This document shows, in pieces, positions 18,183 through 27,637 of a stretch of 64,000 nt of DNA (positions are counted from its first letter, which is position 1; each line of letters opens with the position of its first letter). Origin of the DNA: Photobacterium sanguinicancri. Lineage in GTDB: Bacteria; Pseudomonadota; Gammaproteobacteria; Enterobacterales; Vibrionaceae. Where the stretch lies: the NCBI RefSeq assembly GCF_024346675.1, contig NZ_AP024850.1, positions 2,108,001 through 2,172,000 of the forward strand, written 5' to 3'. Under the pieces are notes generated by a model, which saw only the letters and a program-made list of their open reading frames with translations, was not told the DNA's origin and did not search any database. Made by a program: the position numbers and the translations under genes.

Positions 18183-18740
18183 TTATAACTCTTCAGTCGG
18201 TGTTTCAACTTCACTGCCATCTTTAACTCGGCGATGACCTTCAGTCAGGTGGACAAAATCAACTAAATCATCGCTTGATACTTGGAAAGCTTGACCAAAA
18301 CCTTTTACAAATAAACCTTGAGTCGGCGCAAGGCGGAACATAGTGAAATCTTCTAAGCCGCTAAGACCGTCAACAATATCGCCAAATCGCGCTTTTAAAC
18401 CAGCAACCGCTTCTAGCCAAGTATCACTCTGACGCTCAACCACGGATACATCAGCTTCAAACGTTAAACGCTTACGTGCATACAAGGTTTTCGACATGCC
18501 TTCATCTTCAATCATCATTAAAGATACTTGTGGGTTTTCAAGTAAATTACGTGCATGACGCGCAATTTGGCTGATAAGAACGTAATAACCATCTTCCAAT
18601 AATGCAAATGGCGCATAGCTTACATTTGGCTTGCCATTCGCATCCACAGTAGCAAGTTGTAGCGTTTGGCACGCTTCACGAAACTCTTTAATTTCTGGCC
18701 CTAAACGATTTTGTAAACGTTCTTGTTTTACCTGATTCAT
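18183..18740 (-). CDS. hutZ: Haem utilisation protein HutZ
   Basis: This 185-residue split-barrel flavin-binding-fold protein of the pyridoxamine-phosphate-oxidase superfamily corresponds to V. cholerae HutZ, which binds and degrades haem to release iron in the cytoplasm. Typical blocks are LATVDANGKPNVSYAPF and QIARHARNLLENPQVSLM. The histidine pair needed for haem binding is expected in the QIARHARNL region and in VHLTEGHRR near the C-terminus. AGGAGAAAGG lies directly before the ATG. It is the last gene of the hutWXZ unit, separated from hutX by 183 bases containing a hairpin. Confidence 0.9.
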   Translation of the reverse strand: MNQVKQERLQNRLGPEIKEFREACQTLQLATVDANGKPNVSYAPFALLEDGYYVLISQIARHARNLLENPQVSLMMIEDEGMSKTLYARKRLTFEADVSVVERQSDTWLEAVAGLKARFGDIVDGLSGLEDFTMFRLAPTQGLFVKGFGQAFQVSSDDLVDFVHLTEGHRRVKDGSEVETPTEEL

Positions 18741-18879
18741 CCTTTCTCCTAATAATTATTATTTTAGCTTATCAATATCGCGCCTAACTTTAATCGTAAC
18801 CCCATTACGTGAGCTCAATAATGGCATTGGTATTACGCGATCATGCTAGATGCTGCTATTTTTGATTCAATACGCTATC

Positions 18880-18911
18880 AATAAGTTCCCATCACAGTGT
18901 GAGAACTTATT
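18880..18911. repeat. Intercistronic hairpin between hutX and hutZ
   Basis: AATAAGTTC (18880-18888) pairs with GAACTTATT (18903-18911), with a partly paired loop. It lies in the 183-base spacer and may limit or stabilise the downstream hutZ message. Confidence 0.6.
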
Positions 18912-18923
18912 TTCACGTTTTCG

Positions 18924-19442
18924 TTAAATGTATTGTTGTTTTAATCCGTTAAATTTCTCAATTTGTTCTGGGAACAATTTACGCTGCTTATCACGGCCTA
19001 AATACACTTTAAATACACATTCGCCTTGCTCAGCAAAGAAGCCAATGAAGTAACTTTCTTGCCCCATAAATTCTTTACTGACCAATGCAATATTGGTAAC
19101 AAGATCTAAGCGAAGGTGACCATGCATTTCGCCTTCTTTACCCATTAAGTTATAGTATCCACGGGCTTCTTTACCTTTTGGGAAAGGTGCTTTCACCTCA
19201 AAAATAGAACCCATGGAATGCACAATACTTGTCACTGGTCCCCATGATGGTAAGTCTTCTAAAATCGCTTTCGCGTGCTCACCGGCAAGGCGTACAACCA
19301 ATTCTTCAGGAAAAGCAAAAACCACTTCACCTTCAGTAAGGTTCAATTGCTGAGCAATCGCACCTGCATGTAATTTTGGATCAGCGTTTAGAATTTCACT
19401 GACTTGAGATTTCACGTTTTCAAATGTAGAAGATGCGTACAC
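18924..19442 (-). CDS. hutX: Intracellular haem transport protein HutX
   Basis: The protein is 172 residues from a GTG at 19442 preceded by AGAGAG. The frame continues up to 19508, but those extra 22 residues look non-conserved. HutX binds haem after import and passes it to HutZ, known from V. cholerae. Visible blocks are GAIAQQLNLTEGEVVFAFPEE, PSWGPVTSIVHSMGSIFEVKAPFPKG and MHGHLRLDLVTNIALVSKEFMGQESYF; the last carries conserved His residues. It lies 144 bases after hutW and upstream of hutZ, the order seen in other Vibrionaceae. Confidence 0.88.
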   Translation of the reverse strand: MYASSTFENVKSQVSEILNADPKLHAGAIAQQLNLTEGEVVFAFPEELVVRLAGEHAKAILEDLPSWGPVTSIVHSMGSIFEVKAPFPKGKEARGYYNLMGKEGEMHGHLRLDLVTNIALVSKEFMGQESYFIGFFAEQGECVFKVYLGRDKQRKLFPEQIEKFNGLKQQYI

Positions 19443-19586
19443 AGTGTTCTCTCTATTATCTTTGTTGGATTCATAGACCAAGGGCAAACCGCACTTAGTT
19501 CTTGTCATTAGTTCTTGTTATTACAGCTTGTCGTGTTGCATTCAGTTCTATTGCTGAACGGAAGTGTTCAAACAAGCCTCCATAAA

Positions 19587-20966
19587 TTATGCGGCTTGCT
19601 GGTTAGCCGTTTGTTGAACAACCTGGAGCATCCCTTGCGCTAAGGTTACTGACCAAAACTGCCCTGCAAGCGTTAATGATAGATAGTCATCTTCAAGGAT
19701 AACCAATCCATTTTTTTGCCATGCTTTGAACAAGGGTAAACAGGCTTCAAATACATCGTATTGCGCTGCGCTTTGTAACTGCGTTCGGGAAAGCACACCA
19801 CGGTCAAAGCTCGCCTTAATGACCGAATTTAGCACGGCACTGGCTGGGGTCTTTGTCATCATGGCTACGGGTGTATGACCCGCATTAATCGCTTCTATAT
19901 AAGCATCTAATGTTCGGTGCTGCATAAATCCATAGCCACCAACATTACCACCAGCCCCCGCCCCTAAAGGCAATACTTCAGCAGAGGTTTTTGCCAAACT
20001 GTTATAGACGCTGCGCTCACGGTTATCTCGCGCCCAGTGGTTAACACTGAGGCGGCGTAAATGGTGCTTATCCATAAACGCGCTGCCTTGCTCAAACATG
20101 GTCGCTTTAGTAGCAGTATCTGCAGGATGAGGGAGTTTGCCCTGCTCTATCATGCCTTTCATTGGGGTTCCCCCCATCTCAATCAGCTGATAAAGGTCGA
20201 CCCCATGCGCTCCACTTTCTAAAAAGTCAGCCAAATCTTGTTGCCATACGTCTACATCTTGATATGGCAAGCCATATAACAGGTCAATAACGATAGGTGC
20301 CGCGTCTGATGCACTTAATGCTTGGATACGTTCTAACACATCTTCACGATCATCTAAGCGCTTTGCTTTACGACGAACTTGGGTATTAAAGCTCTGCACA
20401 CCAAACGAAAATCGGTTGAATCCGCCTTCTAATGCTGAATCAAACAGTTCATCACTAAACCGATTGATACGCCCTTCTAAGGTGAGCTCGCAATCTGTCG
20501 TTAATGGAAAATGACGACGGATCATCTCACCCAAGGTTTTAATCTGTGCGGCGGTTAAATCTGTTGGCGTACCACCACCAATATAAACAGCATGGAATGG
20601 TGCCGCTTGCGTCCACGGCATTGCTGCTTTCACTTTTAGCTCAACCATCAGTGCTGCGAAATAGTCATCTATTAGTTGCTGACTAGACGCATACTGAAAA
20701 AAGTTACAATACGTACAGCGCACACGACAAAAAGGGATATGTACGTATAAACAACGTTTACCCAACTGCTCAGGTACTTGGTTCATAACCAACTGAGCGA
20801 CATTTTGATGCTGACTCTTATCTACAACCGTAGATTGCCCCCCTGCATGCGCCGATTTCTTTTGTTGAAAAGCATAGCGCAATGGATCAGGTGTTGAGAT
20901 ACCCGTCACTTCGGGCGTTAGTAACTCAGAGACAACTTGGGAGACTGTTTCATTTATTTGTTTCAT
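19587..20966 (-). CDS. hutW: HutW, radical-SAM haem-locus enzyme (HemN/HemW-like)
   Basis: This 459-residue protein is related to coproporphyrinogen III dehydrogenase. The radical SAM cluster-binding motif is clear in HIPFCRVRCTYCNFF (CxxxCxxC), followed by YIGGGTPTDL for SAM binding. The ATG at 20966 is chosen; the open frame extends 12 codons further without a start of equal quality. In Vibrionaceae this gene leads the hutWXZ unit and is thought to act with HutX/HutZ in haem processing, possibly anaerobically like the ChuW/HutW methyltransferases. The exact reaction is not shown here. It is divergent from tonB. Confidence 0.87.
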   Translation of the reverse strand: MKQINETVSQVVSELLTPEVTGISTPDPLRYAFQQKKSAHAGGQSTVVDKSQHQNVAQLVMNQVPEQLGKRCLYVHIPFCRVRCTYCNFFQYASSQQLIDDYFAALMVELKVKAAMPWTQAAPFHAVYIGGGTPTDLTAAQIKTLGEMIRRHFPLTTDCELTLEGRINRFSDELFDSALEGGFNRFSFGVQSFNTQVRRKAKRLDDREDVLERIQALSASDAAPIVIDLLYGLPYQDVDVWQQDLADFLESGAHGVDLYQLIEMGGTPMKGMIEQGKLPHPADTATKATMFEQGSAFMDKHHLRRLSVNHWARDNRERSVYNSLAKTSAEVLPLGAGAGGNVGGYGFMQHRTLDAYIEAINAGHTPVAMMTKTPASAVLNSVIKASFDRGVLSRTQLQSAAQYDVFEACLPLFKAWQKNGLVILEDDYLSLTLAGQFWSVTLAQGMLQVVQQTANQQAA

Positions 20967-21423
20967 GGCTATTTGCTGGAAAAATACCAGCCTCTTTTGC
21001 AACGATCAGCGAGAGCAATCACTGAACTACACAATGCTAGCGATGGCTAGCCCATCATCAAAGACTAAAACTTAACTTTCGTTGAGATTGAAAATCAAAC
21101 CTTAATTGATGCTTTATGAGCACGTTTAACAATACTTTCTGATTGCAGCCGCTCAATTGATATATCTGATTCACCACGGTATCTAACAGCACTAAATTAC
21201 ATCTATATCATTGTTTTTATTTATATAAGCAAGTTACTACTTCGCGATCTGCCTTGTTTCAGAAAGCATGATATTCAGACTCAAATAATATTGCAAATGA
21301 TAATTGATATTATTCGTCTTTCGTGGATAATGGCTTCAAATCTTATTGAAAACCACTTTTGATAGTTCTGTTAGTTGGTGGCGTTCACAAGGCAATATTT
21401 ATTTCAGCGTGGTAGATGAAACC
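20967..21423. promoter_or_regulatory. Divergent hutW/tonB promoter region
   Basis: This AT-rich spacer separates the two haem-uptake units. The only strong motif is the Fur-box-like sequence at 21295-21313. A ten-codon frame (ATG 21330, TGA ending at 21362) precedes tonB and overlaps the alternative tonB TTG start at 21346. Confidence 0.55.
21295..21313 (+). promoter_or_regulatory. Fur-box-like operator upstream of tonB
   Basis: AAATGATAATTGATATTAT matches the Fur consensus (repeats of GATAAT, last one inverted) well, and sits upstream of an iron and haem uptake operon where Fur repression is expected. Confidence 0.7.
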
Positions 21424-22170
21424 GTGAATACAAAACGATATTTACTTGCAGGTACGGCATCTGTTCTTTTTCATAGCCTAGTCTTCTCAGCGATTCCCAA
21501 CACTATGGTTATGGCAATGCCTGTGGGTACTGAATCTACCCGCGTTTCATTAAATTTAGTGTCTGTTCCCCAACAAGCACCGAAACCGCAAACAATTGCT
21601 GAAGCTCCAACCAAAGCGGTAAAAGCCAAACCGAAAAAAGAAGTGAAAACCGAGCAAAAACGTTTGGTGAAAAAGCCCAAAGTGACAGAAGAGAAAGCCG
21701 TTAAACAACCGGTGACAAAAGATATTGTTAAAAAGGCAACACCCAAGAAAAAGCAGCCTGTCGTAAAAAAGGACGCGGTGAATCCTGCAGAAAAAACAAC
21801 CAAGCCTAAAGAGGAAATGGTTAGTAAAGCGGATTCACAGCCAAAACCTGAAGTAAAAGCACAAGAGGCCGCAGGGGTAAATAGCCCTCCACAACTGGTT
21901 AATAAGCCAAACTTCAGTTCAACGCCAAGTCCAGTTAGTTACCCAAAAATCGCTCAACGGCGAGCGCTAGAAGGCAAAGTATTATTTGAAGTCTGGATTG
22001 ACAGCTCAGGCAAACAAATTAAACAAATACTAGTGAAGTCATCGGGCACGAATGTACTCGACGATGCAGCGTTAGCTGCCATTAAACGCTGGCAATTTTC
22101 ATCTTATATCGTCGATGGGCAAGCTATTGCGCATCGTGTACACATTCCTGTTCGTTTCAAGTTGGATTAA
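21424..22170 (+). CDS. tonB: Energy-transducing protein TonB
   Basis: The protein is 248 residues if started at GTG 21424, giving the N-terminus (M)NTKRYLLAG followed directly by the single membrane anchor. An in-frame TTG at 21346 would add 26 residues that do not resemble TonB. After the anchor comes a long Pro-Lys-rich periplasmic spacer (residues about 55-160, repeated KPK, KKP and VKK units) and the globular TonB C-terminal domain (YPKIAQRRALEGKVLFEVWI ... DDAALAAIKRWQF). It transmits proton-motive energy from ExbB/ExbD to outer-membrane haem and siderophore receptors; no receptor gene is present here. The stop is three bases before exbB. Confidence 0.88.
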   Translation: MNTKRYLLAGTASVLFHSLVFSAIPNTMVMAMPVGTESTRVSLNLVSVPQQAPKPQTIAEAPTKAVKAKPKKEVKTEQKRLVKKPKVTEEKAVKQPVTKDIVKKATPKKKQPVVKKDAVNPAEKTTKPKEEMVSKADSQPKPEVKAQEAAGVNSPPQLVNKPNFSSTPSPVSYPKIAQRRALEGKVLFEVWIDSSGKQIKQILVKSSGTNVLDDAALAAIKRWQFSSYIVDGQAIAHRVHIPVRFKLD

Positions 22171-22173
22171 GGC

Positions 22174-22887
22174 ATGAACACCATCACAAGCTTTCAAGAA
22201 CAATTTGGCCTAATGGCTTGGCCTCTCTTCTTATGTTCAGCAATCACTTTAATGATTTTGCTGGAGCGTTTCATTCAAGTCTTACTCTGTACGGGAGTTG
22301 GCCATTCTAAAATCAATACGATCTTGGCTAAACAAGATCATAATAACCAACCACAGCTTGATCAACTCGTAACCGATCTAAAGCAAAAAAGGCCTCTGCT
22401 CTATAAAGGCGTAGCAATGTTAATTGCCCATCGTCATTTCGACAAAACATTGCGAGAAGATGCAGCCAGTATTTGGTTACAGCAAAAACGTAAACAACTG
22501 CGATCTGGGCTGCGCTTACTGGCACTGATTGGGGTTATCAGCCCATTACTTGGCTTATTGGGCACAGTGCTTGGTCTGATTGATATGTTTAAGGGCATTG
22601 CAGCATCAACGGGGTCAGTCACTCCAAACGATCTTGCCGACGGGCTCGGCCTTGCCATGCGCACCACAGCCGCAGGCTTGATTATTGCCCTACCCGCTAT
22701 TACTGGATCACAACTTCTAGGCGTTTGGGCTGACAGCATTACCTCTAAATTAGAGCACTCACTCAATCATTGTAACCTGTGGATTGAAGGCATTAACTTC
22801 CATACCTCAGATGATTCAGCAGTAACTGAAAGCTCTGCAGCAACCCAAACCGCAGCAGTAATGAATGGATCTAAGGTGCAACCATGA
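22174..22887 (+). CDS. exbB: ExbB proton channel subunit
   Basis: This 237-residue MotA/TolQ/ExbB-family inner-membrane protein has TM1 at residues about 12-31. TM2 and TM3 follow in LRLLALIGVISPLLGLLGTVLGLIDMF and GLAMRTTAAGLIIALPAITGS, the conserved channel-lining helices. It forms the proton channel with ExbD that powers TonB. Start and stop lie in a tight run: ATG three bases after tonB, and the stop overlaps exbD by four bases (ATGA). Its cytoplasmic tail is short and polar. Confidence 0.93.
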   Translation: MNTITSFQEQFGLMAWPLFLCSAITLMILLERFIQVLLCTGVGHSKINTILAKQDHNNQPQLDQLVTDLKQKRPLLYKGVAMLIAHRHFDKTLREDAASIWLQQKRKQLRSGLRLLALIGVISPLLGLLGTVLGLIDMFKGIAASTGSVTPNDLADGLGLAMRTTAAGLIIALPAITGSQLLGVWADSITSKLEHSLNHCNLWIEGINFHTSDDSAVTESSAATQTAAVMNGSKVQP

Positions 22888-23306
22888 TCCGCGCATCAAA
22901 CACCTCATGGGACAGTGACGAACTCAAACCTGATCTTACGCCTTTACTCGATATCATCTTCATTGTAATGGTGTTTTTATTACTGACAGCCAGTGTGAAA
23001 CTTCAATCCCTTGATGTGGAATTGCCGCAAACAAGTACCGAAGTGTTACAAGAAACCCATGCTGATCCCATTACGATCAACTTATTGGCAAAAGATCCCT
23101 ACTGGGCTCTACAAGGTAAAGAAGCGAATAACTGGCAAAGCTTTAGCATCAACTTATTAAAAGAAGTAAAAGCTAACCCTAAAAAGCCCGTTGTTATTGG
23201 TGCAGATAAAGGCGCATCAGTCGAACACATGCTCAAGCTTTTGGCACTACTTCAACAACATGAAATCAAAGCAACACAATTACTAATGGAAGAGGAAGCA
23301 TCATGA
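22884..23306 (+). CDS. exbD: ExbD proton channel subunit
   Basis: This 140-residue single-span protein has the diagnostic DLTPLLDIIFIVMVFLLLTA, with the essential aspartate in LLDIIF, followed by a periplasmic domain (PITINLLAKDPYW ... VVIGADKGASVEHMLKLL). It partners ExbB for TonB energisation. It overlaps exbB and hutB by four bases each, so the whole tonB-exbBD-hutBCD set is almost certainly one transcript. Confidence 0.93.
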   Translation: MIRASNTSWDSDELKPDLTPLLDIIFIVMVFLLLTASVKLQSLDVELPQTSTEVLQETHADPITINLLAKDPYWALQGKEANNWQSFSINLLKEVKANPKKPVVIGADKGASVEHMLKLLALLQQHEIKATQLLMEEEAS

Positions 23307-24148
23307 AACGCTTAGTCTTAGCTACAACTCTGCTTTTAACCGCCACATCAAGCTTGGCTAATGAGCGTATCATCAGTGCAGGTTCAGCCATTACTGAACT
23401 TTTAAATGCTATCGGTGCAGAGCAAAACATTGTCGCAGTCGATGCCACCAGCAGAAGCTTAGTGAATAAAAATATCCCGACGCTGGGTTACCATCGCGCA
23501 TTATCTGCAGAGAGCCTGATCGCGTTAACCCCTACTCGCTTATTAGGTTCGGAAGAAATGGGGCCAAAAACTACCCTCGACCTAGTGAAACAGGCTGGTG
23601 TTGAGGTGAATATTCTCAATTCAGGCGAAACAGTGAATGATCTTCTAAATCGTATAGATAGCATTGGCGAAATCACAGGTAAGCAAAACAAAGCAAACGA
23701 GCTAAAAGAAAAGGTAAAGCAGCAAGTTGCTAATATTCAAAACAATAACAAACGTGCTTCTACCGTAAGTAAAAAGCCTGTAAAAGTCTTATTCCTATCG
23801 ATTCATGAAGGTCGCCCTGCAACTGTAGGTGGACGCAATACAACAGCAGATACCGTTATTAATCTTGCGGGTGGTATTAACCCAGCAGCGCAAAAAGTGG
23901 AGTCTTATAAGCCGATTTCCGCGGAATCTATGCTTGAAATGCAACCCGATATCATCATGCTAAGTAGCCGTACTTACAACTCAATCGGCCAAGCTGACGG
24001 TCTATTCAAAGAACTTCCACTCCTTGCTGCCACCCCAGCAGGCATTAATAAAGCCGTTGTTGTTATTGATGGCACGGCACTTATTGGTGGCCTTGGACTT
24101 AAAAGCCTCAGTGAAGCAGAACGCTTAAACCGCGTTTTCTACCCTTAA
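23303..24148 (+). CDS. hutB: Periplasmic haem-binding protein HutB
   Basis: This 281-residue protein has a signal peptide (MKRLVLATTLLLTATSSLA, cleavage before NERIISAG) and a type III (BtuF/FhuD-like) binding fold: ITELLNAIGAEQNIVAVDATS at the N-lobe, a long connecting helix, and LFLSIHEGRPATVGGRNTTADTVINLAGG in the C-lobe. Its place between exbD and the permease genes identifies it as the haem-binding component of the HutBCD importer. Confidence 0.92.
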   Translation: MKRLVLATTLLLTATSSLANERIISAGSAITELLNAIGAEQNIVAVDATSRSLVNKNIPTLGYHRALSAESLIALTPTRLLGSEEMGPKTTLDLVKQAGVEVNILNSGETVNDLLNRIDSIGEITGKQNKANELKEKVKQQVANIQNNNKRASTVSKKPVKVLFLSIHEGRPATVGGRNTTADTVINLAGGINPAAQKVESYKPISAESMLEMQPDIIMLSSRTYNSIGQADGLFKELPLLAATPAGINKAVVVIDGTALIGGLGLKSLSEAERLNRVFYP

Positions 24149-24166
24149 TCGTCGAGTATTGATTAC

Positions 24167-25213
24167 GTGTCCGTTATGCAAATCCAAAGACTTCCATTAA
24201 AAATCGTTTTCCCCGTTGGGTTGAGCTTGCTCTTCCTTGCGGTGGCTACATCCGTGATTGTTGGCCCTATGGCTATAACTCTCAGTCAAAGCTTAAAAGC
24301 CTTTACGCCTTGGCAAAGTGAATTACCCGCACACATCCAGATAGTGATCCAACAAATAAGGCTGCCAAGAACACTATTATGTATTGCGATTGGTGCCATT
24401 CTCGCTTTATGTGGTGCTGTTATGCAGGGGCTATTTCGAAATCCGTTGGCCGATCCTGGCATCATTGGGGTTTCAGGTGGTGCGAGTTTAGGTGCTGCAC
24501 TGGCTATTGTTCTTTTTGGTTCTTTAGCATCATCTTTCCCGATCCTATTAACATTAGGTACTGTGCCTATCATGGCGTTTCTTGGTGGCGCAGTAAGTAC
24601 TTGGTTGGTATATACACTGGGGACAGATAAAAACGGAACATCCGTTACTATCATGCTACTCGCTGGGGTGGCTATCGGAGCACTTTCTGGCGCAGCTTTA
24701 GGCTTAATGAATTACTTTGCCGATGACCAAGCTCTACGTGATTTATCACTGTGGACAATGGGATCACTCGCGGGTGCTACATGGCCAGGTATCGCACTCG
24801 CCTTCTCAACATTCGGTATTCTTATGTGGGTGTTTGATCGCAAGGCCAACGCTCTAAATGCCTTTCTACTTGGCGAAGCTGAAGCAAAACACATGGGTGT
24901 GAATGTCCAAGCATTAAAACGCAGCCTAATTTTGTTGTGTGCTGCTGGTGTGGGAGTGTGCGTATCGCTAACAGGCGTGATTGGCTTTATTGGTCTTATT
25001 ATTCCACATTTAGGCCGTATGCTTACCGGGCCTAACCATAAAAGCTTACTGCCATTATCAGCCTTGCTTGGCGCATTAATTTTGCTGATTGCAGATATGA
25101 TCGCCCGTGTTATTGCGGCTCCCGCTGAATTGCCCGTAGGGATCATTACCGCCATCTTAGGTGCCCCCTTCTTTATTCTGTTACTTATTAAACAAAAAGG
25201 TCGCTTATCATGA
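24167..25213 (+). CDS. hutC: Haem ABC transporter permease HutC
   Basis: This 348-residue FecCD/BtuC-family permease has about ten transmembrane helices, with the family signatures LCGAVMQGLFRNPLADPGIIGVSGGASLGAA and TGVIGFIGLIIPHLGRML. The GTG at 24167 has a GAG about ten bases upstream; an ATG three codons later is an alternative start with no clear ribosome site. The stop overlaps hutD by four bases. It forms the inner-membrane channel for haem delivered by HutB. Confidence 0.92.
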   Translation: MSVMQIQRLPLKIVFPVGLSLLFLAVATSVIVGPMAITLSQSLKAFTPWQSELPAHIQIVIQQIRLPRTLLCIAIGAILALCGAVMQGLFRNPLADPGIIGVSGGASLGAALAIVLFGSLASSFPILLTLGTVPIMAFLGGAVSTWLVYTLGTDKNGTSVTIMLLAGVAIGALSGAALGLMNYFADDQALRDLSLWTMGSLAGATWPGIALAFSTFGILMWVFDRKANALNAFLLGEAEAKHMGVNVQALKRSLILLCAAGVGVCVSLTGVIGFIGLIIPHLGRMLTGPNHKSLLPLSALLGALILLIADMIARVIAAPAELPVGIITAILGAPFFILLLIKQKGRLS

Positions 25214-26025
25214 TGGTTGATGCTCATATATCTGATCAATGGCAGTCGACCCACCATGATAGCGTTGCGATCGCAGCTAAAGGGTTAAACCTCAGCCTTG
25301 GTGGTAAAATCTTACTTGATGATTTTAATCTCGAGATTAGGCATGGTGAGGTGACCGCATTACTTGGACCTAACGGCGCAGGCAAAAGTACACTACTCAA
25401 AGTACTGTGTGGCGAGTTGGATGCAGGAGGTGATATCCGCATTCATAATAAGAACCAAGCTAAGTGGCCAGCTAAAGCGTTAGCCCGATATTTAGCCGTT
25501 TTACCTCAACACAGTAGTTTAAGCTTTGCATTTACCGCACAAGAAGTAGTCGAACTCGGTGCTTTACCACTCGATCTTCCCCGCGCGGATGCAACGGCGA
25601 CAGCAGCTGAAATGATGGAAAAGACCGATGTCACAACACTCGCCGACAGGTTATATCCCTCTTTATCTGGCGGAGAAAAGCAAAGAGTTCATTTTGCGCG
25701 AATTCTGACACAACTGAGTGAAGCAAATGAAAATGCGATTCTAATGCTTGATGAACCCACATCGGCTCTTGATTTGGCTCATCAGCATAAGACGTTACAA
25801 TTAGCGCAGAACATGGCTAAAGCTGGCGCTGCCGTTATCGTTGTATTGCATGATCTAAACCTAGCGGCACAATATGCCAATCGCTTGATTATTGTGAATA
25901 ATGGCAAAATACAAGCAGATGGCGATGCGTGGCACGCACTCGAACCGAGTAACATTGAACGAGTCTACGGTTGGCCAGTCACTATGACAGAGCATCCGGT
26001 GCACAAACACCCCGTGATTTTGTAG
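25210..26025 (+). CDS. hutD: Haem ABC transporter ATPase HutD
   Basis: This 271-residue ABC ATPase has Walker A GPNGAGKST, Q-loop in LPQHSSLS, signature LSGGEKQRV, Walker B ILMLDEPTSALD and switch His in VVLHDLN. It is of the FecE/HmuV subtype and powers HutC. It is the last gene of the tonB-exbBD-hutBCD operon; ATG at 25210 overlaps the hutC stop. A small inverted repeat, TATCAAG/CTTGATA (26115-26137), and a terminator at 26218-26249 follow. Confidence 0.92.
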   Translation: MMVDAHISDQWQSTHHDSVAIAAKGLNLSLGGKILLDDFNLEIRHGEVTALLGPNGAGKSTLLKVLCGELDAGGDIRIHNKNQAKWPAKALARYLAVLPQHSSLSFAFTAQEVVELGALPLDLPRADATATAAEMMEKTDVTTLADRLYPSLSGGEKQRVHFARILTQLSEANENAILMLDEPTSALDLAHQHKTLQLAQNMAKAGAAVIVVLHDLNLAAQYANRLIIVNNGKIQADGDAWHALEPSNIERVYGWPVTMTEHPVHKHPVIL

Positions 26026-26355
26026 CACTTTACTTGCGTATTTATTACATTACCCATGCGAATGCATACTAACGCATCAAAAATCACCATAGTTACATTA
26101 TTATTGTTGATGTCTATCAAGTATTACCATCTTGATAAACAGAAACGTTGCACTGTGCGCTACACTCAGTAAAATGTGAACGCAAGCGATTAACAATGTA
26201 ACGCTACCCTAATCTATAAAAGCCGCTCATCCTAGAGAAGCGGCTTTTCACTTTTATGGAAGGTCTAAAGCGACACATGCACTCAACGTAAAAAGAGTAG
26301 GCGTGTTGGATGGCTTAGCTAGACCCTCTTTATTGCAATTATTAGAAGAATAACT
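26026..26355. other. 330-bp gap between hutD and purR
   Basis: It contains the small inverted repeat at 26115-26137, a sequence ACGCAAGCGATTAACA (26180-26195) whose left half matches the PurR-box half-site ACGCAA, and the terminator at 26218-26249. No coding frame is seen. Confidence 0.55.
26218..26249. terminator. Terminator downstream of hutD
   Basis: AAAAGCCGCT/AGCGGCTTTT has an eleven-base loop; the flanks allow function in either direction. Confidence 0.75.
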
Positions 26356-27360
26356 ATGGCAACGATTAAAGATGTTGCACGTATGGCTGGTGTTTCAACG
26401 ACAACAGTCTCTCACGTGATAAACAAAACACGCTTCGTAGCAGAAGCAACACAGAAGAAAGTGTTGGCTGCCGTCGATGAACTGAACTATGCGCCAAGTG
26501 CTGTTGCTCGCAGCCTGAAATGTAATACTACTCGCACTATCGGTATGTTAGTAACGAAATCGACTAACCCGTTCTTTGCTGAAGTTGTACATGGCGTAGA
26601 AGAATACTGTTACAAAGAAGGCTATACCTTAATTCTATGTAACACCGAAGGTAACCTCTCTAAGCAACGTGATTACTTGCGCATGCTGGCTGAAAAGCGT
26701 GTAGATGGCTTGATGGTTATGTGTTCAGATCTCGACCAGCGTTTATTAGATCTATTAGAACGCCAAAGTGATCTACCTATGGTTGTGATGGACTGGGGCC
26801 CAGAAAGCCCACACACAGATAAAATCCAAGATAACGCAGCAGTCGGTGGTTATGTCGCGATCAAGCACTTTATCGAAAATGGCCACACTAAGATTGGCTG
26901 TCTATCTGGCCACAATGAAAAATCAACCTGTCGTGAACGCTTGAAAGGCTTCCAAAAAGCGATGGGTGAAGCTGATCTAGATATTAATGAAGATTGGATC
27001 ATTGAAGGTGACTTCGAGTGTGAGACTGCCGTACAAGCAGCTGAACAGTTTATTGCAATGAAAGAGCGCCCTACTGCTATCTTCTGTTTTAACGACATTA
27101 TGGCAATGGCGATGATCAGTACTTTCGTTCAACATGGAATTCGAGTGCCTGAAGATATCTCAATCATTGGTTACGATAATATCGAGCTAGCACCTTTCTT
27201 CTCGCCACCTTTGACAACAATCCACCAGCCTAAACGCCGCTTAGGTAAAACAGCGATTGAAATCTTGATGGAACGCGTAAAAGATAAAAAACATGAGACC
27301 CGTGTTTTTGAAATGTCACCGGCACTCGTTGTCCGTAAGTCAGTTCATAAGCTCAATTAA
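26356..27360 (+). CDS. purR: Purine repressor PurR (LacI family)
   Basis: This 334-residue repressor has the LacI-type helix-turn-helix ([20 protein letters not shown], residues 3-22) and hinge helix (SAVARSLK). The effector domain has the PurR-specific run [17 protein letters not shown] and ends near 334. The N-terminal 60 residues are almost those of enterobacterial PurR. With hypoxanthine or guanine as corepressor it shuts off purine synthesis genes. In V. cholerae purR is next to tfoY, the same order as here. A candidate PurR half-box lies upstream, consistent with autoregulation but weak. Confidence 0.93.
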   Translation: MATIKDVARMAGVSTTTVSHVINKTRFVAEATQKKVLAAVDELNYAPSAVARSLKCNTTRTIGMLVTKSTNPFFAEVVHGVEEYCYKEGYTLILCNTEGNLSKQRDYLRMLAEKRVDGLMVMCSDLDQRLLDLLERQSDLPMVVMDWGPESPHTDKIQDNAAVGGYVAIKHFIENGHTKIGCLSGHNEKSTCRERLKGFQKAMGEADLDINEDWIIEGDFECETAVQAAEQFIAMKERPTAIFCFNDIMAMAMISTFVQHGIRVPEDISIIGYDNIELAPFFSPPLTTIHQPKRRLGKTAIEILMERVKDKKHETRVFEMSPALVVRKSVHKLN

Positions 27361-27389
27361 TTATTCTTATTGCGCATAAAAAAACAAAA

Positions 27390-27419
27390 AACCGACAATA
27401 TTAAACGTCGGTTTTTTTA
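27390..27419 (+). terminator. Terminator of purR
   Basis: AACCGAC/GTCGGTT with a loop of about ten bases is followed by seven T. Confidence 0.85.
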
Positions 27420-27637
27420 TAAATTCACATCGCTTAAAATTCGATTTTTTCACACAAACACTTAATCTATAACAATAAGTTTACTTATAAAATTGAAATA
27501 GTTCTCTTCAATTTACTGCTCATTTCATTTCACACCTGAATATTCTCTCTCTCTTAATAGTAATAATTGAAGCAACATCACACTTTGACCCCCGTAAGTT
27601 AAACGATTTTCTGCTATTTACGATATGCTTATTCAGT

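Noticed and set aside
19443..19508. Upstream extension of hutX
   Set aside because: The added 22 residues lack family features, and GTG 19442 has a purine-rich site before it.
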